Positions 1-5,601 of a DNA stretch of 11,088 bases are shown in pieces. This DNA comes from JBLIAZ01 sp047632015 (GTDB lineage Bacteria > Bacteroidota > Bacteroidia > Flavobacteriales_C > GCA-002722245). The DNA lies in NCBI GenBank assembly GCA_047632015.1, contig JBLIBC010000063.1:1-11088 (forward strand). Direction: 5' to 3'. Position 1 is the stretch's first letter, and each line of letters begins with the position of its first letter. A program made the translations under genes and the position numbers. The notes beneath the pieces were generated by a model. It was not told where the DNA came from. It saw only the letters and a program-made list of their open reading frames with translations, and made no database searches.

Positions 1-413
1 CCTAAAGGAATCTCTGATAGTGGTAAAGCATTTCCTACCTCAGTACTTGATCCAGTACCTGACTGCAACTTCGCTCCTATCTCTAATCCTGCTGGGGCGA
101 TAATGTACGCTTTTTCTCCATCAGCATAATACAATAATGCAATTCTTGCTGTTCTGTTTGGATCATACTCAATTGATTTCACTGTAGCTGGAATACCATG
201 CTTAGTTCTTTTGAAATCAATAATTCTGTATCTCTTTTTGTGACCACCTCCAACATTTCGGATTGTCATTTTCCCAGTGTCATTTCTTCCACCTTTGTTG
301 TTAATCTTTTGTATCAAAGATTTCTCTGGAGTACTTTTTGTAATCTCTTCAAAAGTGGTAGCCAGTTTATGTCTTTGACCTGGTGTTATCGGTCTAAATT
401 TTCTTAATGCCAT
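1..413 (-). CDS. rplB: 50S ribosomal protein L2, N-terminal half (cut by window edge)
   Basis: Large-subunit protein L2 binds 23S rRNA close to the peptidyl transferase centre and is needed for subunit association. Translating the minus strand from the ATG at 413 gives about 137 codons with no stop before the window edge, so roughly the N-terminal half of a family of about 275 residues is present. It starts MALRKFRPITPGQRHK. GGGHKKRYR (about 55-63) and IEYDPNR (about 81-87) are classic L2 signatures of the RNA-binding OB-fold domain. The C-terminal part near the peptidyl transferase centre is outside the window. It starts 4 bp after the rplW stop, as the eighth gene of the operon. The start is secure because the conserved N-terminus begins there. 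No Shine-Dalgarno sequence is visible. Confidence 0.97.
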   Translation of the reverse strand, partial: MALRKFRPITPGQRHKLATTFEEITKSTPEKSLIQKINNKGGRNDTGKMTIRNVGGGHKKRYRIIDFKRTKHGIPATVKSIEYDPNRTARIALLYYADGEKAYIIAPAGLEIGAKLQSGTGSSTEVGNALPLSEIPL

Positions 414-417
414 TACT

Positions 418-705
418 CTAAATATTACCGTAAATATCTATTACATCACCTTCTTTCAAGGTAATAATTGCTTTCTTGTAAGATGCTGTTTTACCATCTA
501 ACTGCCAAGTTTTTCTGTTTCTCTTAAGTTTTCCAGCATACCTCATAGTATTAACAGCTTCAACTGTTACACCATATGTTTGCTCGATCACTTTTTTGAT
601 CTCTACTTTGTTTGCGTTCTTATGAACTTCAAACGAGTATCTTCCCAAATCCTCTGTAAGAGCATTTGCTTTTTCTGTTATGATTGGTTTAACTATCAAG
701 CTCAT
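418..705 (-). CDS. rplW: 50S ribosomal protein L23
   Basis: L23 sits at the exit of the peptide tunnel on the 50S subunit and in bacteria is the docking site for trigger factor and signal recognition particle. The 95-residue product has the usual family length. It opens with LIVKPIITEKA and contains the conserved stretch with NKVEIKKVIEQTYGV (about 32-46), followed by the basic KRNRK loop and the C-terminal strand ending in DVIDIYGNI. The start codon overlaps the stop of rplD in an ATGA arrangement (702-705), which suggests translational coupling. rplB follows after 4 bp. Nothing unusual was seen. Confidence 0.97.
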   Translation of the reverse strand: MSLIVKPIITEKANALTEDLGRYSFEVHKNANKVEIKKVIEQTYGVTVEAVNTMRYAGKLKRNRKTWQLDGKTASYKKAIITLKEGDVIDIYGNI

Positions 706-1337
706 TTTTCTTCAGTTAAAGCGTTCTCAATTGAACTTACTGAACTCTCAGCAAGAATTAATTTATTACAATTCATCAAGTCATAAGTATTAAGTTCTTT
801 AACGCTTAACACCTTGACTTTTTGAACATTCTTTGACGACAAGTACACGTTTCTATCGTACTCATTCAATATCAAAGTAACTCTTTTCCCAGTCAACTCT
901 AAAGAGTCTAATACTGATGTAAAGTCTTTTGTTTTAGGTAAGTCAAATTTCAAATCTTCTAAAACAATCACTTTATCATTCTTAGCTTGATTAGACAAAG
1001 CTGTCTTTCTTGCCAATGATTTTACTTTCTTGTTTAATTTGAAACCGTAGTATCTTGGTTCTGGACCGAATACTCTACCTCCACCTCTAAACAATGGATT
1101 CTTAATATCTCCAGCCCTAGCACCACCAGTACCTTTTTGCTTCTTAATTTTTCTAGTACTACCCGTGATCTCAGCTCTTTGCTTCGTTTTATGAGTACCT
1201 TGTCTTCTGTTCGCTAAGTGTTGCTTAACGTCAAGATACAATACGTGATCGTTGTCATCCGCTGCAAATATAGCTTTTGATAGCGATACTTTTCTACCTG
1301 TATCTTTTCCTTGTATATCTATTACTGCTAATTCCAT
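702..1337 (-). CDS. rplD: 50S ribosomal protein L4
   Basis: L4 is a primary 23S rRNA-binding protein whose long loop reaches into the peptide exit tunnel and forms part of its constriction. The 211-residue product has the family's usual size. The tunnel loop is clearly present, from RRQGT (44-48) through the basic stretch around RKIKKQKGTGGARAG to FRGGGRVFGPEPR (about 83-95). The globular C-terminal half follows, with LARKTALS. It lies 1 bp downstream of rplC and overlaps rplW by 4 bp. In Escherichia coli L4 also represses its own operon through an S10 leader RNA. No such leader is visible before rpsJ here, and that mechanism is not established in Bacteroidota, so I infer nothing about autoregulation. 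Confidence 0.97.
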   Translation of the reverse strand: MELAVIDIQGKDTGRKVSLSKAIFAADDNDHVLYLDVKQHLANRRQGTHKTKQRAEITGSTRKIKKQKGTGGARAGDIKNPLFRGGGRVFGPEPRYYGFKLNKKVKSLARKTALSNQAKNDKVIVLEDLKFDLPKTKDFTSVLDSLELTGKRVTLILNEYDRNVYLSSKNVQKVKVLSVKELNTYDLMNCNKLILAESSVSSIENALTEEK

Positions 1338-1338
1338 C

Positions 1339-1953
1339 TTACTTTTCGATTATAACGTATGATCCTTTTGCACCTGGAACACTACCAGAAACAACAAGTA
1401 TGTTTTTTTCGGCAAGTACTTTTACTACTTGCAAATTTTCTATCTTAATAGAATCACTACCCATTCTACCTGCCATTTTCATCCCCTTGAAAACTCTAGC
1501 AGGCCAAGAAGCAGCTCCAATAGAACCTGGTGCACGTAACCTGTTGTGTTGACCATGTGTCGCTCCACCTACTCCAGCAAAATTGTGTCTTTTAACAACA
1601 CCTTGGAATCCCTTTCCTTTTGAAACACCACTTACGTCAACGAATTCTCCTTCTTGAAATAATTCAACAGAAATTTCATCACCTAATTGTTTGTCTTCAA
1701 AACCACTGAATTCCACAAGTTTTGCTTTTGGCGAAACTTTTGCTTTCTTAAAGTGACCTGCTCTCGCAGCCGTAACATTTTTATCGCTTTTGTCGCCATA
1801 CGCTAATTGAACAGCGCTGTAACCATCTGTTTCGGAAGTTTTAACTTGCGTTACAAAACAAGGACCTGCTTCAATAACCGTACAAGGAATATTTTTTCCT
1901 TCTGGGCTAAAAACGCTAGTCATTCCTACTTTTTTTCCTATTATACCTGACAT
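1339..1953 (-). CDS. rplC: 50S ribosomal protein L3
   Basis: L3 is an early assembly protein of the 50S subunit with a finger-like extension reaching toward the peptidyl transferase centre. The 204-residue product starts MSGIIGKKVGMTSVF, the family signature. It carries VSKGKGFQGVVKRHNF (about 110-125), THGQHNRLRAPGSIG (about 132-146) and VFKGMKMAGRMG (about 154-165). In E. coli the extension holds a glutamine (Gln150) methylated by PrmB, in the context GSIGQNQTP. Here the matching segment reads GSIGAASWP, so there is no glutamine to modify, which I believe is common in this phylum. The gene follows rpsJ after 48 bp and precedes rplD by 1 bp. Confidence 0.97.
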   Translation of the reverse strand: MSGIIGKKVGMTSVFSPEGKNIPCTVIEAGPCFVTQVKTSETDGYSAVQLAYGDKSDKNVTAARAGHFKKAKVSPKAKLVEFSGFEDKQLGDEISVELFQEGEFVDVSGVSKGKGFQGVVKRHNFAGVGGATHGQHNRLRAPGSIGAASWPARVFKGMKMAGRMGSDSIKIENLQVVKVLAEKNILVVSGSVPGAKGSYVIIEK

Positions 1954-2001
1954 CGAATAAACTTTTTAAGTTGTGCCTATCTTATCTTAATTACTAATTA
2001 A

Positions 2002-2307
2002 CTATACTTTAATCTCAACCTCAACTCCACTTGGTAATTCAAGTTTCATTAAAGCATCAACCGTTTTTGAAGAAGGACTATAAATATCCATCAATCTTTT
2101 GTAAGAACTTACCTCAAACTGTTCTCTTGCCTTTTTATTAACATGAGTCGCTTTTAATACAGTAAAAATTCTTTTGTGCGTTGGCAATGGAATTGGTCCA
2201 TTAACTACTGCCCCACTTGCTTTAACAGTCTTCACAATTTTCTCAGCTGACTTGTCAACTAAATTGTGATCAAATGACTTTAATTTTATTCTAATTTTTT
2301 GGCTCAT
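2002..2307 (-). CDS. rpsJ: 30S ribosomal protein S10
   Basis: S10 belongs to the head of the 30S subunit; in E. coli it also acts as NusE in transcription antitermination. The 101-residue product matches the family length. It shows IRIKLKSFDHNLVD at the N-terminus, GPIPLPT (37-43), and the extended-loop motif HVNKKAREQFE (about 55-65), ending with KTVDALMKLELPSGVEVEI. It lies 35 bp after fusA. In E. coli rpsJ opens a separate S10 operon; here it continues directly from the str genes, with no tuf gene and no recognisable promoter in the short gap. Confidence 0.97.
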   Translation of the reverse strand: MSQKIRIKLKSFDHNLVDKSAEKIVKTVKASGAVVNGPIPLPTHKRIFTVLKATHVNKKAREQFEVSSYKRLMDIYSPSSKTVDALMKLELPSGVEVEIKV

Positions 2308-2342
2308 TGTATATTATATTCTATAATTCTAAATACTATCTA

Positions 2343-4445
2343 TTAAGCTGTAACTTTTCCGTTCGCTTTAGCGATTACTTCATCAGCAATACCTCTTGGA
2401 CATGCATCGAAGTTTGAAAACTCCATAGATGAAGACGCTCTTCCTGAAGACATTGTTCTTAAGGCTGTCACATATCCAAACATTTCAGACAATGGAACTT
2501 TTCCCTTAATCACTTTAGCTCCTGCTTTATCATCCATCCCTTCAATCAATCCTCTTCTTCTATTCAAATCACCTACTATATCACCCATGTTTTCTTCAGG
2601 AGTAACAACTTCAATCTTCATAATTGGCTCCAATATAGCTGGAGTTGCTTTAGGAATAGCGTTTCTAAATGCCATTTTTGCAGCTAACTCAAATGATAGT
2701 TGATCAGAATCCACTGCGTGGAAAGAACCATCAAGTAAAGTGACTTTTAGACTATCCATCTGATAACCTGCTAAAGGACCATTCAGCATAGCTTCTGTAA
2801 ATCCTTTTTCTATTGATGGAATGAATTCTTTAGGAACGTTACCTCCCTTAATCTTATTAGTAAACTCTAGACCTTCTTTTCCGTCAGTCCTTGGCTCAAT
2901 AATAACTTTAATATCAGCAAATTTACCTCTACCTCCAGATTGTTTTTTAAATACTTCTCTGTGCTCGACACTTGCTGTAATTGCTTCTTTGTAAGTTACT
3001 TGAGGTTCACCTTGATTACATTCAACTCCGAACTCTCTTCTTAATCTGTCTAAGATAATATCCAAGTGCAACTCACCCATTCCACTCAATACTGTTTGAC
3101 CAGTATCTTCGTCAGTATGAATAGTCAAAGTTGGATCTTCCTCACTTAATTTACCTAAACCAACACCTAATTTCTCAATATCAGCTTGTGTTTTTGGTTC
3201 AATTGCAATTCCAATAACTGGATCTGGAAAGTCCATAGACTCCAAAACGATTGGATGTTTCACATCACAAAGTGTATCTCCTGTCCTAATATCTTTAAAT
3301 CCTATTAAAGCAGCAATATCTCCACAACCTAACTCATCAATTTGATTTTGCTTGTTAGCATGCATTTGAAATATTCTTGAGATACGCTCCTTATTTCCTG
3401 TACGAGTATTTAAAACATAAGAACCCGCTGGAAGTACTCCAGAATAAGATCTTGTAAAACATAACCTCCCTACGAAAGGATCTGTTGCAATTTTAAAAGC
3501 TAATGCTGCAAATGGTTCGTCCGCAGAAGGAGCTCTTCTTTCCTCTTCATCTGTTTTTGGATTGATTCCAATAATAGCTTCTGTATCCATTGGTGATGGT
3601 AAAATTTCCATAACCATGTCAAGCATAGACTGAACGCCTTTGTTTTTGAAAGCAGACCCACACATCATAGGAACAACTTTCCCTGCGATAGTGGCCTCTC
3701 TTAACGCATCCAAAACTTCTCTCTCAGTCAATGACTCAGGATCTTCAAAGTATTTCTCCATTAACCTGTCATCAAACTCAGCAACAGCTTCTAATAATTC
3801 TTCTCTATATTGAGTAGCTTCTTCTAAAACATCTTCTGGAATTGGAACCTCTGTAAAAGTCATCCCTTGATCTTCTTCATTCCAAACAATTCCTTTGAAG
3901 TTAATTAAATCAACAACTCCTTTAAATTCTGATTCGTTTCCAATTGGAATTTGTAATGGCAAAGCATGGCTTCCAAGCATTGATTTTACTTGTTTCGCAA
4001 CATTCAAAAAGTCAGCACCTTGTCTGTCCATCTTGTTCACAAAACCAATCCGTGGAACATTGTAATTATTTGCGAGTCTCCAGTTAGTTTCTGACTGTGG
4101 TTCAACACCATCAACAGCACTAAACAAAAACACCAAACCATCAAGAACTCTTAACGACCTGTTAACTTCAACAGTAAAATCTACGTGACCAGGAGTATCA
4201 ATAATATTCACATGATACTCATCTCCTCTATAGTCCCATTTTAAAGTAGTAGCAGCAGATGTAATTGTAATACCTCTTTCTTGCTCTTGCTCCATCCAAT
4301 CCATCGTAGCAGCACCATCATGTACTTCTCCAATTTTATGAGAAACTCCTCCGTAATATAAAATACGTTCTGTAGTAGTTGTTTTTCCAGCGTCAATATG
4401 AGCTGCAATTCCAATGTTCCTAGTATATTTTAAATCTCTTCCCAT
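2343..4445 (-). CDS. fusA: Translation elongation factor G
   Basis: EF-G is the ribosome-dependent GTPase that drives translocation of tRNAs and mRNA and, with ribosome recycling factor, splits ribosomes after termination. The 700-residue product is full length. The G domain has the P-loop AHIDAGKT (15-22), the switch I threonine within ERGITIT (about 56-62), DTPGHVDF (83-90, with the catalytic-region His87) and NKMD (137-140). Domains II to V follow, including the GELHLDI region of domain III, the domain IV tip loop GGNVPKEFIPS, and the C-terminal YVTALRTMSSGRAS segment. It lies 23 bp after rpsG and 35 bp before rpsJ. Many Bacteroidota carry a second EF-G copy; position in the str operon supports this being the principal one. 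No aberrant residues were noticed. Confidence 0.98.
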   Translation of the reverse strand: MGRDLKYTRNIGIAAHIDAGKTTTTERILYYGGVSHKIGEVHDGAATMDWMEQEQERGITITSAATTLKWDYRGDEYHVNIIDTPGHVDFTVEVNRSLRVLDGLVFLFSAVDGVEPQSETNWRLANNYNVPRIGFVNKMDRQGADFLNVAKQVKSMLGSHALPLQIPIGNESEFKGVVDLINFKGIVWNEEDQGMTFTEVPIPEDVLEEATQYREELLEAVAEFDDRLMEKYFEDPESLTEREVLDALREATIAGKVVPMMCGSAFKNKGVQSMLDMVMEILPSPMDTEAIIGINPKTDEEERRAPSADEPFAALAFKIATDPFVGRLCFTRSYSGVLPAGSYVLNTRTGNKERISRIFQMHANKQNQIDELGCGDIAALIGFKDIRTGDTLCDVKHPIVLESMDFPDPVIGIAIEPKTQADIEKLGVGLGKLSEEDPTLTIHTDEDTGQTVLSGMGELHLDIILDRLRREFGVECNQGEPQVTYKEAITASVEHREVFKKQSGGRGKFADIKVIIEPRTDGKEGLEFTNKIKGGNVPKEFIPSIEKGFTEAMLNGPLAGYQMDSLKVTLLDGSFHAVDSDQLSFELAAKMAFRNAIPKATPAILEPIMKIEVVTPEENMGDIVGDLNRRRGLIEGMDDKAGAKVIKGKVPLSEMFGYVTALRTMSSGRASSSMEFSNFDACPRGIADEVIAKANGKVTA

Positions 4446-4468
4446 GGTAATGTTGACCTAGTCTATTA

Positions 4469-4939
4469 TTAAAATCTAAAATGGGAAAAAGCTTTGTTTG
4501 CTTCAGCCATTCTGTGAGTATCTTCTTTTTTCTTGTATGCAGCTCCTTCTTCTTTAGATGCAGCTAAAAATTCTGCAGCTAATTTTTCACCCATGGTTTT
4601 TTCATTTCGTTTTCTTGAAAATCCAATTATCCATTTCATAGCTAAAGCTAATTTCCTACCATCTCTAACCGGCGAAGGTATTTGATAAGTCGAACCACCT
4701 ACCCTTCTACTTTTCACTTCAACAGCTGGTGTAACATTAGACAATGCTTTTTTGAAAACATCTAACGCTTCTACATCTTCTGATTTTGATGCAACAACAT
4801 CAATCGCTTGATAGAAAATCTTGTACGCAGTCGTCTTTTTACCATCCAGCATTAAGTTATTTACAAACTTTGTTACTACCGTGTCGTTAAACTTCGGATC
4901 TGGTAAAATGTATCTTTTTTTAGCTCTATTTTTCCTCAT
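4469..4939 (-). CDS. rpsG: 30S ribosomal protein S7
   Basis: S7 nucleates assembly of the 30S head, contacts mRNA and tRNA near the exit site, and in E. coli is the translational repressor of the str operon. The 156-residue product has the family length. It has the N-terminal basic segment MRKNRAKKRYILPDPK, the signature RRVGGSTYQIPSPVR (about 78-92) in the beta hairpin that reaches the mRNA path, and the C-terminal helix with THRMAEANKAFSHFRF. It lies 21 bp after rpsL and 23 bp before fusA. An S7 autoregulatory site cannot be recognised in these short gaps. Confidence 0.97.
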   Translation of the reverse strand: MRKNRAKKRYILPDPKFNDTVVTKFVNNLMLDGKKTTAYKIFYQAIDVVASKSEDVEALDVFKKALSNVTPAVEVKSRRVGGSTYQIPSPVRDGRKLALAMKWIIGFSRKRNEKTMGEKLAAEFLAASKEEGAAYKKKEDTHRMAEANKAFSHFRF

Positions 4940-4960
4940 TACTCTGAACTATTAACTTTA

Positions 4961-5335
4961 TTATTTCTTAGGACGCTTTGCGCCATATTTTGATCTTCTT
5001 TGTAATCTTCCTTGAACACCTGAAGTATCCAAAGTTCCTCTTACCACATGGTATTTAACACCTGGCAAATCTTTTACTCTACCTCCTCTTACTAACACAA
5101 TAGAGTGCTCTTGTAAGTTATGTCCTTCTCCACCAATGTATGCTGAAACCTCAATTCCATTAGTCAACCTTACCCTTGCAACTTTTCTCATTGCAGAATT
5201 TGGTTTTTTTGGAGTAGTAGTATAAACCCTAGTACAAACACCTCTTCTTTGCGGACATGCATTCAAAGCGGCAGATTTACTCTTCCTAGATTTATTTACT
5301 CTTCCTTTTTTAATAAGTTGCTGTATAGTTGGCAT
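4961..5335 (-). CDS. rpsL: 30S ribosomal protein S12
   Basis: S12 lies at the decoding centre of the 30S subunit and monitors codon-anticodon pairing. The 124-residue product is full length and highly conserved. It starts MPTIQQLIKKGR and has TTPKKPNS with Lys43, and GGRVKDLPGVKYH with Lys88 and Asp89. Lys43 and Lys88 are the wild-type residues at the classical streptomycin-resistance positions, so no resistance substitution is seen. Asp89 corresponds to the aspartate that carries a methylthio modification in E. coli. It is the first gene of the operon, with a strong promoter candidate about 60 bp upstream. No Shine-Dalgarno sequence precedes the start. Confidence 0.98.
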   Translation of the reverse strand: MPTIQQLIKKGRVNKSRKSKSAALNACPQRRGVCTRVYTTTPKKPNSAMRKVARVRLTNGIEVSAYIGGEGHNLQEHSIVLVRGGRVKDLPGVKYHVVRGTLDTSGVQGRLQRRSKYGAKRPKK

Positions 5336-5375
5336 ATCTATATGTTATTCACTTGTTTACAAACGTTACACTAAA
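5336..5375 (-). promoter_or_regulatory. 5' leader of the rpsL operon
   Basis: This is the AT-rich stretch between the 5' hairpin and the rpsL start codon. It has no GGAGG-like sequence. It contains TAACGTTTG, which resembles the -7 element but has one base too many between TA and TTTG and no TTG at a suitable distance. I therefore read it as untranslated leader rather than a second promoter. The start-proximal bases are A/T rich, as usual for Bacteroidota genes that initiate without a Shine-Dalgarno sequence. Confidence 0.5.
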
Positions 5376-5396
5376 CTCCCGTAAAAAAAACGGGAG
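5376..5396 (-). promoter_or_regulatory. Perfect hairpin at the expected 5' end of the rpsL mRNA
   Basis: CTCCCGT and ACGGGAG form a perfect 7-bp stem around a homopolymeric 7-base loop (U in the minus-strand transcript). If the TAGCTTTG box at 5399-5406 sets the start about 4 bases downstream, transcription would begin at or just before the 5' arm, so the mRNA would carry a stem-loop at its extreme 5' end. Such a structure could shield the message from 5'-end-dependent decay or serve as a regulatory leader. Neither strand has a U-run after the stem, so a standard intrinsic terminator is unlikely. The pairing is seen directly; the role is inference. Confidence 0.55.
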
Positions 5397-5398
5397 GG

Positions 5399-5428
5399 CA
5401 AAGCTAATAGTTTTCTTTTACAATCCAA
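5399..5428 (-). promoter_or_regulatory. Bacteroidota-type promoter of the str-S10 operon
   Basis: Read on the minus strand, TTG (5428-5426) is followed after exactly 19 bases by TAGCTTTG (5406-5399), a full match to the Bacteroidota -7 consensus TAnnTTTG with a -33 TTG at normal spacing. It lies about 64 bp upstream of the rpsL start and points into the operon. Transcription would start near 5395. The TAG of the box also forms the stop codon of the doubtful 64-codon frame on the same strand. I see no competing match for this operon in the intergenic region. Confidence 0.75.
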
Positions 5429-5598
5429 CGTTTTTTAACAAAAAAATCAATCAAATAGTCATTTACTTTGAAGTTAGGTACGGATTGTACCACCATTGGC
5501 GCAAAAGGAAATATACACCCCCCCCCAAAAAAATATATTCTCTCGCTTTCATCTTGAAAATATTCAAGTGATGTATCTTTACCGTAAATATCAAACAT
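5404..5598 (-). CDS. Doubtful 64-residue hypothetical protein
   Basis: This minus-strand frame fills most of the gap between rpsL and the helicase gene. The product is unrecognised. It is rich in aromatic residues, has a central FFGGGCIFPF stretch encoded by the C9A7 tract, and has no obvious signal peptide or known motif. For it: a GGAGG sequence lies 7 bases before its ATG. Against it: that GGAGG is simply the complement of codons 2-4 of the helicase gene, confident genes here do not use such sites, the two start codons are only 3 bp apart, no promoter-like element precedes it in the start of the helicase gene, and its end overlaps the rpsL promoter. It could be a chance frame, a gene remnant or a small lineage-specific protein. 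Confidence 0.25.
   Translation of the reverse strand: MFDIYGKDTSLEYFQDESERIYFFGGGCIFPFAPMVVQSVPNFKVNDYLIDFFVKKRWIVKENY
5518..5533. repeat. C9A7 homopolymer tract
   Basis: Nine C followed by seven A (plus strand) sit in the divergent control region, about 20 bp upstream of the candidate -33 element of the helicase gene and inside the doubtful 64-codon frame. Tracts of this length are prone to slipped-strand length change during replication, and also to sequencing or assembly error. A length change would shift the 64-codon frame. It would not alter the spacing within either promoter candidate. Confidence 0.9.
5553..5568. repeat. 6-4-6 inverted repeat overlapping the helicase -33 element
   Basis: CTTGAA and TTCAAG are perfect complements separated by AATA. 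The TTG at 5554-5556, the candidate -33 element for the helicase gene, lies in the left arm. The symmetric layout and position would suit a protein-binding operator. An isolated 6-bp repeat in AT-rich DNA can also arise by chance, and no second copy was found in the window. Confidence 0.4.
5554..5581 (+). promoter_or_regulatory. Candidate promoter of the UvrD/PcrA helicase gene
   Basis: TTG (5554-5556) is followed after 17 bases by TATCTTTA (5574-5581), which matches the Bacteroidota -7 consensus TAnnTTTG in all but the last base. Transcription would begin about 10-15 bases before the helicase start codon, giving a very short leader. An alternative, TTACTTTG near 5463, mismatches at the second base and lacks a well-placed TTG, so it was ranked lower. 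Confidence 0.4.
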
Positions 5599-5601
5599 TA
5601 T

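Noticed and set aside
425..438. A 14-base identical repeat, TTACCGTAAATATC, at the end of rplW and again at 5579-5592.
   Set aside because: Both copies encode Asp-Ile-Tyr-Gly on the minus strand. One match of this length in 11 kb of AT-rich DNA is close to chance expectation, and there is no flanking similarity.
1987..2001. AT-only palindrome TTAATTA-C-TAATTAA directly after the rpsJ stop.
   Set aside because: The stem is only A/T and the loop is one base, so it is not a stable RNA hairpin. It may be chance in AT-rich spacer DNA.
5376..5396. The perfect hairpin as an intrinsic terminator.
   Set aside because: Neither strand has a U-run directly after the stem; the U-run is in the loop. It also sits just after a strong promoter, where a terminator would be unexpected.
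5329..5571. Plus-strand 80-codon frame across the rpsL start and the intergenic region.
   Set aside because: It overlaps the conserved rpsL start, has low-complexity Lys/Phe/Ile-rich content, and shows no family features.
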